Shown: one piece after another, positions 32,330-42,999 of the stretch | Position numbering within the stretch: position 1 is the first letter of the stretch | Layout of the letters: every line of letters begins with the position of its first letter | The notes under the pieces: generated by a model | What the model was told of the DNA's origin: nothing | What the model saw: the letters and a program-made list of their open reading frames with translations, nothing else | Databases searched by the model: none | NCBI RefSeq assembly: GCF_017876655.1 | Contig: NZ_JAGIOK010000001.1 | Span: 2,170,001-2,234,000 of the forward strand | Reading direction: 5' to 3' | DNA from: Microbacterium imperiale | GTDB lineage: Bacteria > Actinomycetota > Actinomycetes > Actinomycetales > Microbacteriaceae | Length of the DNA: 64,000 nt | Translations under genes and position numbers: made by a program

Positions 32330-32821
32330 GTGAACCCTCGCATCGCCGTCGCCGGCGACCGCCCTCAGCCGCTCGGCTCCGCCATCGACACCATCGCGCA
32401 GAGCGGGGAACCGACCTGCCTGCTGTGGTTGATCGACCTCAGCGCCGAGACGAGCGCACGCCGCGTCCGCGCCGAGCTGAAGAGCCGGTACGCCGACATG
32501 CTGGCGCACGCGGCGAGTCTCACCGCGTTGCGCCACCTCATCATCCTGTGCCTGCACGACGAGAGCATCGCCGAGCGCAAGGTGCACGCCGCGGGAGCCG
32601 CGTTCGCCACCCGCCTGCATGCGGAGCTGGAGCGCGCCCGGGGCCGGTACGTCGACGTCGCCGTCATCGACATCAGCGCCTGTCGCGACACCCGTCGCCT
32701 GCTCGACCGCGTCGAGGAAGCCGCGGATCAGCCCGCAGGGCCCGCCGGCAGCGTCGCGCTGACCTGGCGGGAGATCCGCGACCGCACGATCCATGCGGCC
32801 GCGGCCGCGGCCGAGTACTGA
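32330..32821 (+). CDS. Protein of unknown function under the structured leader
   Basis: The 163-residue protein starts at GTG 32330 next to leader B. I do not recognise the family. It is cytoplasmic (no signal peptide or membrane helix) with an alternating alpha/beta look: TCLLWLIDLS, LRHLIILCLHDESIAERKVHAAGAAF, then RGRYVDVAVIDISACRDTRRLLDRVEE, and an Ala-rich end. Two beta-strand-like segments end in Asp (LLWLID, VAVID). It lies between trkH and the BCCT transporter gene. It is not TrkA/KtrA: there is no GxGxxG Rossmann motif. Its leader suggests it takes part in the same ion or osmotic response as mrp. Confidence 0.7.
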   Translation: MNPRIAVAGDRPQPLGSAIDTIAQSGEPTCLLWLIDLSAETSARRVRAELKSRYADMLAHAASLTALRHLIILCLHDESIAERKVHAAGAAFATRLHAELERARGRYVDVAVIDISACRDTRRLLDRVEEAADQPAGPAGSVALTWREIRDRTIHAAAAAAEY

Positions 32822-32909
32822 CCCCGCCGGGCGCTTACCCTCTCTCGGGCCTGCGGGCAAGCCGCGGAGCGCACTTGGCCGGATGCTGTACGCCTGCGAC
32901 CCTTGTCTG

Positions 32910-34576
32910 GTGAGTTCCGAGAATCAGCCCTCCGCCGCCGAGCGGATCGCATCCGTGACCACCGGCCGCACCATTGCCCCCTGGGTGTTCTGGCCGGCGG
33001 CCGTCGTCATCGTCGGCTTCAGCGCGTTCGCCATCATCTTCCCCGAGACTGCGGAGACGTTCTTCGGCGCCATTCAGACCTCGGTCGTCGACTCGTTCAA
33101 CTGGTACTACGTGCTCATCGCCGCGTTCTTCGTCGGCTTCGCGATCTTCGTGGGCTTCAGCCGCTTCGGAGACATCAAGCTGGGGCGCGATGACGACGAG
33201 CCCGAGTTCTCGACCGGCTCCTGGTTCGCGCTGCTGTTCGCCGCGGGGATGGGTATCGGCCTCGTCTTCTACGGCGTCAGCGAGCCCCTCAGCCACTTCG
33301 TCGACCCCCGCCCGGGCGTCACCGGCACGGAGCAGCAGCTCGCGCAGGGGGCCCTGACGCAGACCTATCTGCACTGGGGCGTCCACGCGTGGGCGATGTA
33401 CGTCGTGGTCGGCCTTGCGCTCGCGTACGCGATCCACCGTCGTCGCCGGCCCATCTCGATCCGCTGGGCGCTCGAGCCCCTGCTGGGCAACCGTGTCCGC
33501 GGCGCTGCGGGAAACGTCATCGATGCCGTCGCGCTCGTCGGCACCCTCTTCGGCGTCGCGACCTCGCTCGGCCTCGGGGTCATGCAGATGGGGTCGGGGC
33601 TGGAGTCCGTCGGCTTCCCCGAGATGAACGACCTCACCCTCATCGGCCTGATCGCGATCATCTCCGTTCTCGTGCTGTTCTCGGTGCTCTCGGGTGTGAC
33701 CAAGGGCATGAAGTGGCTGTCGAACTTCAACCTGATCGTCGCCGGTCTGCTGCTCCTGTTCCTCCTCGTCGTCGGTCCCACCCAGTTCCTGCTGCGCGAA
33801 TGGGTGCAGTCGATCGGTGCGTACATCCAGGACTTCGTCGGTCTGTCGTTCACCGTCAGCGCCCTGCAGGGTACGGCCGGTGAAGAGTGGCAGGCGGCCT
33901 GGACGTCGTTCTACTGGGGCTGGTGGATCTCGTGGGCGCCCTTCGTCGGCATCTTCATCGCGCGCGTCAGCAAGGGACGCACCGTGCGGCAGTTCGTCGC
34001 CGGCGTCCTGCTGGTGCCCACGCTGATCGGCATCCTGTGGTTCGCCGTCCTGGGCGGATCGGCGCTGTACCGCGAGCTGCAACAGCCCGGCTCCATGCTC
34101 GCGTCCGACGGATCGGTCGACCTGCAGGGCGCCCTGTTCCAGCTGCTCTCGTCGGTGCCGGCGGGGGCGTGCTGACCGTCGGCGCCATCGTGCTCATCGC
34201 GGTGTTCTTCATCACGTCCGCCGACTCGGGCGCGCTCGTGATGGGCATGATCGCCACCGGTGGCAACCCCGAGCCGCCGCGCTGGGTGCGCACGTTCTTC
34301 GTCCTCACCACGGCGACGCTCGCGAGCGCGCTGCTGATCGCCGGCGGGCTGCAGGCGCTGCAGACGGCCGCGATCCTCATCGCCCTGCCGTTCTCGGTCG
34401 TGATGCTGCTCATGTGCTGGTCGACCGTCCTCGCGTTCCAACGCGAGCGGCGGGCGTACGCGCGCGCCGAGCGGGCGCAGTTCATCGAGCGCATCGGCGA
34501 CCACTACGGTCTCGAGGTCGAGGAGCCCAACGAGCGCGGGGTGCGCTTCCCCTGGATCGGCGGCAAGCGCACCTGA
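32910..34576 (+). pseudogene. BCCT family transporter (betaine/choline/carnitine), frameshifted
   Basis: From GTG 32910 the frame encodes a BCCT protein (WYYVLIAAFFVGFAIFVGFSRFGDIKLG, GMGIGLVFYGVSEPLSHF, WGVHAWAMYVVVGLALAY, WGWWISWAPFVGIFIARVSKGRT) but stops at 34175 after LLSSVPAGAC. The family continues in another frame from VLTVGAIVLIAVFFITSADSGALVMGMIATGG to KRT at 34576. The break is in a G5 run at 34163-34167; one extra G would restore VPAGGVLTVGAI and a normal ~555-residue protein. So it is either a recent pseudogene, a phase-variable homopolymer or a sequencing error. BCCT carriers import compatible solutes under osmotic stress, fitting the neighbouring ion transporters. Confidence 0.85.
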
Positions 34577-34619
34577 CCGGGCGGGCGGGGAAGGACCCGG
34601 GCCCGCCTAGGCTGGACGG

Positions 34620-35066
34620 ATGCCTCCGGTCTCCTTCGCCCGCCTGATCGACGTTCCCGCCGAGACGCTCTACCGCCTGATGTGGTTGCGCGTCAGCGTC
34701 TTCGTCGTCGAGCAGCGCGCCGCCTACCCGGAGCTGGACGGGCGCGACCTCGAGCCCGACACCGAGCTGTTCTGGGCCGAGGAGGACGGTGAGGTCGTCG
34801 CGACACTGCGGCTGCTGCGCGACAGCGATGCCGCCCGCATCGGGCGGGTGGCGACGGCCGAGGCGGCGCGCGGACACGGCCTCTCGGCGCAGCTCATGCG
34901 TGCCGCCGTCGAGCGTGCCGAGGAGCGCTGGCCGGGCACCGCGATCGATCTCGACGCGCAGAAGCATCTGGCCCCCTGGTACGCCCGCTTCGGGTTCGAG
35001 ATCAGCGGCCCGGAGTTCTCGGAGGACGACATCCCGCACGTGCCCATGCGGCGCGCCGCCGTCTGA
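34620..35066 (+). CDS. GNAT family N-acetyltransferase (ElaA-like)
   Basis: The 148-residue protein matches the ElaA branch of GNAT: LYRLMWLRVSVFVVEQRAAYPELDGRDLEP at the N-terminus, LFWAEEDGEVVATLRLL, the acetyl-CoA loop IGRVATAEAARGHGLSAQLMRAAVERA, and DLDAQKHLAPWYARFGFEISGPEFSEDDIPHVPM. The substrate is unknown. A TAGGCT element ends six bases before the ATG with no ribosome site, so it is probably leaderless and singly transcribed. It is convergent with the MFS gene, with 20 bases between the stops. Confidence 0.88.
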   Translation: MPPVSFARLIDVPAETLYRLMWLRVSVFVVEQRAAYPELDGRDLEPDTELFWAEEDGEVVATLRLLRDSDAARIGRVATAEAARGHGLSAQLMRAAVERAEERWPGTAIDLDAQKHLAPWYARFGFEISGPEFSEDDIPHVPMRRAAV

Positions 35067-35086
35067 GCGACCGGACGCTCAGCGGA

Positions 35087-36541
35087 TCAGCGGATGCCGG
35101 CCTGCTTCGGCAGCCGGACGAACAGCAGCAGGATGAGCCCGAGCGTCAGGACGACCGCGATGCCCAGGACGCCCCAGATGATCGCACCGAACCACCCGAT
35201 GAACAGCGCCCACATCAAAGGTGACAGGAAGCTGGCCACCCGGCCGGTCGTCGCATAGAGTCCGAAGATCTCGCCCTGCATGCCGGGCGGTGTGACCCGC
35301 GCCAGCAGCGAGCGGCTCGCCGCCTGCGCCGGTCCGACGCAGGCCGAGAGCACGAGGCCCGCGATCCAGAACACGATCGACCCGGCGTCCTGCAGGACGA
35401 ACAGCAGCACGGCGACGGCGATGAGCCCCGACAGCGTCGCGATGATCACCGACCGCGCGCCGAAACGGTCGTCGAACCGGCCGGCCACGATCGTCGAGGC
35501 TCCCGCCACGAGGTTCGCCGCGATGCCGAAGATCATGACCTCGGTCGCCGAGAAGCCGAAGGCCCGGGCTGCGAGCACCCCGCCGAAGGCGAAGACGCCC
35601 GCGAGGCCGTCGCGGTAGACGGCGCTCGCGAGCAGGAACCAGAACGTGGGCCGCTGCGTGCGGTACAGGCGCGCGATGTCCTTCACGAGGTGCACGTACC
35701 CGGCGAGGAAGCCGACCTTCGTCGCGCCGGCGGGTGCCGGGCTCTCGGGGACGTTGAGAAGCAACGGGATCGCGAACACGAGCGTCCACACGCCGCACCC
35801 GACGGCGATGAGGCGGTAGGCGAGACCGTCGCTGGTGTCCATGCCGAACCAGTCGACGAACGTGAGCGCGACGACGATCGCGAGCGCGATGATGCCGCCG
35901 ATGTACCCGAGGCCCCAGCCGAGCCCGCTCACGCGGCCGATCGTGCGGGGGGTGGAGACCTCGACGAGCATCGCGTTGTAGTTGACGCCGGCGATCTCGG
36001 ACACGACCGCGCCGAGTGAGAGCACGATCGCCCCGTACCAGAAGTACGCCGGATCGGCGAAGGTGAAGAACAGCGCGAACTGCAGCAGGGCGAGCAAGAC
36101 GGTGAAGACGCCGAGCCAGCGCTTCTTGCGGCCCGAGCGGTCGGCGGTCTGTCCGAGGACGGGCGCGAGCAGCAGGATCAGGATGCCGGCGGCGGTCGAG
36201 GCGACGCCGTAGCCGCTGGCCAGGTCGGCCAGTGCCGCCTCTTTGATCGGGTCGCTGTCGGGCAGGGCAGCGACGTCGGCGGGCAGGAACCAGTCCGACA
36301 CGAGGAACAGCGACGCGAAGACGAAGGTCAGGATGACCGAGTTGAACGGCTGCGTCGCCCAGTCCCACAGTGCCCACGAGACGACGGCGCGGCGCGGCAC
36401 CGGGCGTTCGGCATCCTCTCGCTCGCGCAGGTCGGCGATGCGTCCGAGCGCCTGCGTGTCGGCGGTGGTCGGCGGGGCCGGCACGCCGGGCGCGGTCGCC
36501 CGCGGAGTGCCCTCACCGGGTGGGTTCGTCTCGGGTGACAT
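35087..36541 (-). CDS. MFS transporter (UMF1/Atg22-like)
   Basis: This is a 484-residue membrane protein from ATG 36541 (TAGCGT ends seven bases before it). After a ~50-residue Pro-rich tail come 12 membrane helices: ALWDWATQPFNSVILTFVFASLFL opens helix 1, as in the UMF1 family (W-x-x-Y/W-D-x-A/G-x-x-x-F pattern). Later segments are GLGYIGGIIALAIVV, FWFLLASAVYRDGLAGVFAFGGVLAA and GPAQAASRSLLARVTPPGMQGEIFGLY. UMF1 members may export amino acids or other small molecules; the substrate is unknown. The left end is convergent with the GNAT gene. Confidence 0.88.
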   Translation of the reverse strand: MSPETNPPGEGTPRATAPGVPAPPTTADTQALGRIADLREREDAERPVPRRAVVSWALWDWATQPFNSVILTFVFASLFLVSDWFLPADVAALPDSDPIKEAALADLASGYGVASTAAGILILLLAPVLGQTADRSGRKKRWLGVFTVLLALLQFALFFTFADPAYFWYGAIVLSLGAVVSEIAGVNYNAMLVEVSTPRTIGRVSGLGWGLGYIGGIIALAIVVALTFVDWFGMDTSDGLAYRLIAVGCGVWTLVFAIPLLLNVPESPAPAGATKVGFLAGYVHLVKDIARLYRTQRPTFWFLLASAVYRDGLAGVFAFGGVLAARAFGFSATEVMIFGIAANLVAGASTIVAGRFDDRFGARSVIIATLSGLIAVAVLLFVLQDAGSIVFWIAGLVLSACVGPAQAASRSLLARVTPPGMQGEIFGLYATTGRVASFLSPLMWALFIGWFGAIIWGVLGIAVVLTLGLILLLFVRLPKQAGIR

Positions 36542-36667
36542 GCGGGGCACGCTAGGTCCTCTTCGTGAACAACGGGTGCCGCCCGTCCCGGCCGTCGCAT
36601 CGTCGCGACGGGGTCAGCGTATCCGCCGGGGCTCCCGGATGCGGGTGCCGGTGCCGCGTGCGTCGAT

Positions 36668-37390
36668 TCAGTCCGTGTGGCGCGCGAAGCGATAGCCGAT
36701 CCCGCGGACGGTCTCGACCCAGCGGCCCGAGCGGCCGTCGTCGCCGAGCTTGCGGCGAAGGTTCATCATGTGCACCTCGACGGCGTGCAGATCGTGCGCG
36801 CTGACGTGCTCACCGCTCGTGCCGCTCTGACGCCGCAGCATGAGCGCCATCCATGACTTCTCGATGACGTCGCCGGGTCGCTGCATGAGCGCCTGCAGAA
36901 CATCGAATTCCGAGCGCGTCAGATCCAGCAGCTCGCCGTCCAGCTCGACGCGCCGCGACGCCGGATTGAGTCGCAGCGGACCCGCCTCGAGCCACGCGGG
37001 CGCGGCGGGCTCGTCCGACCGGATGCTGCGCGGCCGGCGCATCAGCGCATCGATGCGTGCACGCAGCTCGTAGGGGCGCCAGGGTTTGACGACGTAGTCG
37101 TCCGCGCCGCTGCGGAAACCTTCGACCGTGGCGGTCTCATCGCCGACCGCGCTGATGATGAGGATGTAGCCGTCGTGGAAGGAACGGATGCGGCGCACGG
37201 CCTCGAAGCCGTCGATGCCGCCGAGCATGACGTCCACCGTCGTCAGCTCGGGGCGGAGAAGCCGCACGGCGTCGACGCCGGAGGCGCCGTCGCGGAACGC
37301 GTGGACGTCGAACCCGTGCTGCTCGAGGGTCTGGGTCAGCAGGTGGCGCAGGTCGTCGTCATCCTCGATGACGACGACGGTGCGCCTCAT
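36668..37390 (-). CDS. OmpR-family response regulator, no adjacent kinase
   Basis: The 240-residue protein has a receiver domain (VVVIEDDDDLRHLL; phospho-acceptor Asp in LTTVDVMLGGIDG; Thr/Ser region ILIISAVGDETATVEGF; Lys in DDYVVKPWRPYELRARI) and an OmpR winged helix (LDLTRSEFDVLQALMQRPGDVIEKSWM; VEVHMMNLRRKLGDD; WVETVRGIGYRFA). The usual DLMLP around the Asp is replaced by VDVMLGG, and KPW replaces KPF. No histidine kinase gene is nearby, so it is an orphan here. It lies divergent from the dnaK promoter region, about 320 bases away. Confidence 0.9.
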   Translation of the reverse strand: MRRTVVVIEDDDDLRHLLTQTLEQHGFDVHAFRDGASGVDAVRLLRPELTTVDVMLGGIDGFEAVRRIRSFHDGYILIISAVGDETATVEGFRSGADDYVVKPWRPYELRARIDALMRRPRSIRSDEPAAPAWLEAGPLRLNPASRRVELDGELLDLTRSEFDVLQALMQRPGDVIEKSWMALMLRRQSGTSGEHVSAHDLHAVEVHMMNLRRKLGDDGRSGRWVETVRGIGYRFARHTD

Positions 37391-37587
37391 GATCGTCTCC
37401 CGGCGCGCGGGAACGCTCGACGACCAGCCACCACGGGCTCGAGATCGTCGAGAGGCGAGTTCGGGTTCACGCTTCTTGACATCGGTGGCCTCAGCATATT
37501 TTCCGAGCCTGGGAGTATCACCAGATGACGGCCTGGAAACCCTCAGGTTTCACTCAACGCCTCATCACCTCCGCAAGGCTGGCGAAA

Positions 37588-37608
37588 GTTGATAGCAGTG
37601 CACTCAAG
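37588..37608 (+). promoter_or_regulatory. Degenerate HAIR element (second HspR site) in the dnaK promoter
   Basis: GTTGATA-N7-ACTCAAG has a perfect right half and a 4/7 left half of the HAIR consensus CTTGAGT-N7-ACTCAAG. It lies just upstream of the -35 box. With the better site at 37641 it would let HspR bracket the promoter. The remaining 37391-37587 stretch shows no gene or clear element. Confidence 0.5.
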
Positions 37609-37613
37609 TTCGT

Positions 37614-37640
37614 TTGACACTCGCAAACCGTCGGCGTATC

Positions 37641-37642
<2 letters not shown>
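37614..37642 (+). promoter_or_regulatory. Sigma-70-type promoter of the dnaK operon
   Basis: TTGACA at 37614-37619, a 17-base spacer, and TATCCT at 37637-37642. This is the best consensus promoter in the window. The -10 overlaps the HAIR element at 37641, so HspR binding would block polymerase. The dnaK start codon is ~72 bases downstream. Confidence 0.75.
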
Positions 37643-39583
<1,941 letters not shown>

Positions 39584-39585
39584 CC

Positions 39586-40197
39586 ATGACCAACAAGGAC
39601 TTCGAAGAGCCCAACGGCAACGACGAGGTCCTCGGCGAGGAGGGGTCGGAGGCGCGAGTCTCCGGCCCTGACGCGCAAGAGGACACCAGCACCGAGGCGC
39701 CGGCCGACGACGAGCTGACGATCGACGACATCCTCGGTGCGGCCCAGTCCGACGAGGCGGCGGTGGCCGAGGCGCCGGCCGAGGAGCACGACCTCCTCCT
39801 CGACCTCAAGCGTGTGCAGGCCGAGTACGCCAACTACCGTCGGCGCACGGAGGAGCAGCGCGATGTGGAGATCGAGCGCGCGAAGGGTTCGGTGGCCAAG
39901 GGGCTGCTGCCCGTGCTCGACGACCTCGACCGCGCGGGCAAGCACGGTGACCTCGTCGAGGGCTCGCCGCTGGCCGCCATCGCCGAGAAGCTCCGGGGCG
40001 TCGTCACGCGGCTGGGCGTCGAGACCTACGGCGCAGCCGGCGAGGCGTTCGACCCGCAGCAGCACGAGGCCATCTTCCAGGCGCCCACTCCGGGCACCAC
40101 CGAGCCGACGATCCTCGAGGTCGTCGAGGTCGGGTATCGCCTCGGGAGCATTGAGCTGCGTCCGGCGAAGGTCGTCGTCGCCGTGCCGGCCGAATAG
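39586..40197 (+). CDS. grpE: Nucleotide exchange factor GrpE
   Basis: The 203-residue protein has a ~60-residue acidic disordered N-terminus, the long coiled-coil helix (LLLDLKRVQAEYANYRRRTEEQRDVEIERAKGSVAKGLLPVLDDLDRA) and the beta domain (GAAGEAFDPQQHEAIFQAPTPGTTEPTILEVVEVGYRLGSIELRPAKVVVA). It releases ADP from DnaK. The order dnaK-grpE-dnaJ-hspR is the standard actinobacterial one. Confidence 0.96.
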   Translation: MTNKDFEEPNGNDEVLGEEGSEARVSGPDAQEDTSTEAPADDELTIDDILGAAQSDEAAVAEAPAEEHDLLLDLKRVQAEYANYRRRTEEQRDVEIERAKGSVAKGLLPVLDDLDRAGKHGDLVEGSPLAAIAEKLRGVVTRLGVETYGAAGEAFDPQQHEAIFQAPTPGTTEPTILEVVEVGYRLGSIELRPAKVVVAVPAE

Positions 40198-40208
40198 GAG
40201 GCATCCAT

Positions 40209-41213
40209 ATGGCCAGTCAGGACTGGTTCGACAAGGACTTCTACAAGGTGCTCGGCGTCGCGAAGGACGTCTCGGACACCGACCTGAAGAAGACCTACCG
40301 CAAGCTCGCGCGCACTTACCACCCCGACTCGACGCAGGGCGATCCTGCGGCCGAGGCCAAGTTCAAGGAGATCAGCGAGGCCTACTCGGTGCTTTCCGAC
40401 AAGGAGCAGCGGGCCGAGTACGACCAGATCCGGGCGATGGGTTCGGGCAATGCCCGCTTCACCGCGGGCGGCCAGGGCGCCGGCGGGTTCGAAGACGTGT
40501 TCAGCGCCTTCAACCAGGGCGCACGCGGCGGCGCCGGCGCGCGCGGTGCGGACTTCGACGACATCTTCGCGATGTTCAATCAGCAGACCGGACGCTCCGG
40601 GCGCTTCGGGTCGGGCGGCTTCGGCCGCTCGACCGGGGGCTTCCAGGGCTTCGGCGGCCCGCAGCGCGGTGCCGACGTGACCGCGCGCACGACGCTCGAC
40701 TTCGCCACGGCCGTGCGCGGCGACACCGTCACGCTGCAGGGCGAGGACGGCAAACCGTTCAAGGTGAAGGTGCCCGCCGGCGTCGCGGACGGCCAGAAGA
40801 TCCGGCTCCGCGGCCGCGGGCGGCCCTCGCCGGACGGCGGCGAGGCGGGCGACATCGTCGTGTCGGTCACCGTGCGTCCGCATCCCGTGTTCACCCGCGA
40901 CGGGCTGAACCTGCGCGTCGTGGTGCCCGTCACCTTCACCGAGGCGGCGCTGGGTGCGACCATCGAGGTGCCCACTCTGGGTGGCGACCCCGTCAAGCTG
41001 CGTGTGGCTCCGGGCACCCCCTCGGGCCGCGTGCTGCGAGTGAAGGGGCGCGGTGTGAGCACGGCGAAAGGCACCGGCGACCTGCTCGCCGAGGTGCAGG
41101 TGGCCGTGCCCGCCCACCTCGACGAAGACGCCCGCGCCGCGCTCGAGCGCTTCGCCGAGCTCGAACCGAAAGAGAATCCCCGCGCCGACCTCATGAACAA
41201 GGCGCGGACCTGA
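40209..41213 (+). CDS. dnaJ: Co-chaperone DnaJ lacking the zinc-finger domain
   Basis: The 334-residue protein has a J-domain at residues 5-75 with the HPD motif (~38: LARTYHPDSTQGD), a long Gly/Phe-rich region (FEDVFSAFNQGARGGAGARG to ~150) and the C-terminal beta domains (TTLDFATAVRGDTVTL; VKVPAGVADGQKIRLRGRGRPS; HPVFTRDGLNL). The four CxxCxGxG zinc-binding repeats are absent, as in the CbpA/type II form and in several actinobacterial operon-linked dnaJ genes. A second full-length dnaJ may be encoded elsewhere. It stimulates DnaK ATPase. Confidence 0.94.
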   Translation: MASQDWFDKDFYKVLGVAKDVSDTDLKKTYRKLARTYHPDSTQGDPAAEAKFKEISEAYSVLSDKEQRAEYDQIRAMGSGNARFTAGGQGAGGFEDVFSAFNQGARGGAGARGADFDDIFAMFNQQTGRSGRFGSGGFGRSTGGFQGFGGPQRGADVTARTTLDFATAVRGDTVTLQGEDGKPFKVKVPAGVADGQKIRLRGRGRPSPDGGEAGDIVVSVTVRPHPVFTRDGLNLRVVVPVTFTEAALGATIEVPTLGGDPVKLRVAPGTPSGRVLRVKGRGVSTAKGTGDLLAEVQVAVPAHLDEDARAALERFAELEPKENPRADLMNKART

Positions 41214-41299
41214 CCCGGTGCTTCGGCCCGCTGCGCCCGGACTGCCCGGCGGCGCAGTGGGTCGGAGCCCCCGCATCCGACTTCCGGAGGTGAGATCCC

Positions 41300-41767
41300 A
41301 TGAGCGACGACGCCATCGACGAGGACGCGCCGATCTTCGCGATCGCCGCTGCCGCCGAGCTCGCCGGCATGCACGCGCAGACCCTGCGCCAGTACGACCG
41401 GCTCGGACTCGTGGTGCCCGGGCGCACGCAGGGCGGGTCGCGGCGGTACTCGCTGCGGCACATCCGGCAACTGCGCGAGGTCGCGCGGATGTCGGCCGAG
41501 GGCATCAGCCTGCCGGCGATCACGCGCATCCTCGAGCTCGAGAACGAGGTGGCGGGGCTGCGCCGTGAGAAGCGCGAGCTCGAGCAGCGGTTGCGCGACG
41601 AGCTGCAGCAGCGACCCGGAGCCCGCGTGTTCGCCGCCGGCGCTACGGGAGCGGTCGTCACCCTGCGCCACGGGGCGCGCGTGCGCCGCGCCACCGAGAT
41701 CGTGCTCTACCGGCGCCCGACCGACCCGGCGCCCGCTGACGAGCCCCGGGCGACCCCCCCGCGGTGA
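41300..41767 (+). CDS. hspR: Heat shock repressor HspR (MerR family)
   Basis: The 155-residue protein has the short MerR helix-turn-helix of HspR (FAIAAAAELAGMHAQTLRQYDRLGLVVPGRTQGGSRRYSLRHIRQLREVARMSAEGISLPAITRILELENEVAGLRRE), followed by a coiled-coil and a basic tail. It represses the dnaK operon and, from matching boxes, clpB in this window. It lies 86 bases after dnaJ, in the same direction. DnaK is a known co-repressor of HspR in Streptomyces. Confidence 0.95.
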   Translation: MSDDAIDEDAPIFAIAAAAELAGMHAQTLRQYDRLGLVVPGRTQGGSRRYSLRHIRQLREVARMSAEGISLPAITRILELENEVAGLRREKRELEQRLRDELQQRPGARVFAAGATGAVVTLRHGARVRRATEIVLYRRPTDPAPADEPRATPPR

Positions 41768-41790
41768 GCGCCCGGCGATAGCCTGACGGC

Positions 41791-42999
41791 GTGAGACAGA
41801 AGGCCGTGCCGCACCCCGAACCCGTTCCCGGCGTGACCCCTGCCGCCTCCGGCGGTCTGCCGCCGATGCTCCGCATCCTCGTCGGACTCGCCGCCGCCGT
41901 CATCGTTCTCGCCGGTCTGTACGCGGCGCGCGAGATCGCCGGACCCCTGCTGCTCGGCGCGGTCATCGTGATCATCTGCCACCCCGTGCGCCGCCCCCTC
42001 GAGCGCCGCGGCTGGCCGAGCTGGGCCGCCACCACGGCGGTGATCGCGGTGGCCTACCTCATCCTCGCCGCGCTCGCCGCGATGCTCGCCTACGCGGGCG
42101 TGCAGTTCACGCGTCTGGTGACCGACTCGACGCCGCAGCTGCGCGCGACGGCCGACGCCGTCCTGGACTGGCTGCAGGCGATCGGCTTCGAGCAGCAGGT
42201 CGCCGACGCCGCGGCATCCGTCCTGCAGCCCGGCACCCTCGCGTCGTTCGCGACGTCGCTGGGCTCGAGCGTGCTGTCGGTGCTGACGGCGTTCTTCTTC
42301 GTGCTCGCCTATGTCATCTTCATGGCCGCCGACGGGGCGCGGTACGCGCGCGCCGAGGCGACCTTCGGCGAGCGTGCGCGTCCGACGATGCAGCGCTTCC
42401 GCGCGTTCAACCACGGCGTGCGCACGTACTACGTCGTCAATGCGAGCTTCGGTGCCGTCGTCGCGATCATCGACGGACTGGCCCTGTGGGCACTGCAGGT
42501 GCCGGCGCCGGTGGTCTGGGCCGTCCTCGCGTTCGTCACCAACTTCGTCCCGAACATCGGCTTCGTCCTCGGTCTCGTGCCGCCTGCGCTCCTCGCGCTG
42601 GTCGTCGGGGGCTGGCCACTCATGCTGATCGTCATCGCGATCTACTGCGTCGTCAACGTCACGCTGCAGGTGATGATCCAGCCGAAGTTCGTCAGCGACG
42701 CCGTCGACCTGAGCCTCACGCTGAGCTTCTTCTCGGTCATCTTCTGGACGTTCGTGATCGGCCCGCTGGGCGCGATCCTGTCCATCCCCCTGACCCTCCT
42801 GGTGCGCGCCCTCGTGTTCGAGTCCGATCCCGGCGCGGGATGGATGCGGTGGCTGTCGGGCGACCGGCAGGCTGTGCCGCGATTCGCCGAGCCCGAGCCC
42901 GCTCCGCCCGCCCCGACTCAGGCCGGCGGCAGGCGCAGGGTGTTCGACTTCTCGTCGAGCGTCAGATCATCGACCACGCGCAGCGACCGCGCGAGGTGA
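41791..42999 (+). CDS. AI-2E family transporter (PerM-like permease)
   Basis: This is a 402-residue protein with ~8 membrane helices and the family motifs RRPLERRGWPSWAATTAVIAVAYLIL, FFFVLAYVIFMAADG, VPAPVVWAVLAFVTNFVPNIGFVLGLVPPALLAL and IGPLGAILSIPLTLLVRALVFESD. Despite the name, members vary in substrate; some are Na+/H+ antiporters. A TAGCCT element ends six bases before the GTG, so it is probably leaderless and independent of the dnaK operon. Its last 82 bases overlap the converging gene at 42918, and the overlapping tail is low-complexity. Confidence 0.87.
   Translation: MRQKAVPHPEPVPGVTPAASGGLPPMLRILVGLAAAVIVLAGLYAAREIAGPLLLGAVIVIICHPVRRPLERRGWPSWAATTAVIAVAYLILAALAAMLAYAGVQFTRLVTDSTPQLRATADAVLDWLQAIGFEQQVADAAASVLQPGTLASFATSLGSSVLSVLTAFFFVLAYVIFMAADGARYARAEATFGERARPTMQRFRAFNHGVRTYYVVNASFGAVVAIIDGLALWALQVPAPVVWAVLAFVTNFVPNIGFVLGLVPPALLALVVGGWPLMLIVIAIYCVVNVTLQVMIQPKFVSDAVDLSLTLSFFSVIFWTFVIGPLGAILSIPLTLLVRALVFESDPGAGWMRWLSGDRQAVPRFAEPEPAPPAPTQAGGRRRVFDFSSSVRSSTTRSDRAR

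Noticed and set aside
32330..32821. TrkA/KtrA gating subunit
   Set aside because: Position after trkH suggested it, but there is no GxGxxG Rossmann motif and the length and sequence do not fit.
32793..32909. Extended N-terminus for the BCCT protein
   Set aside because: The extra residues are Pro/Arg-rich and begin inside the preceding gene; GTG 32910 sits directly before family-like sequence.
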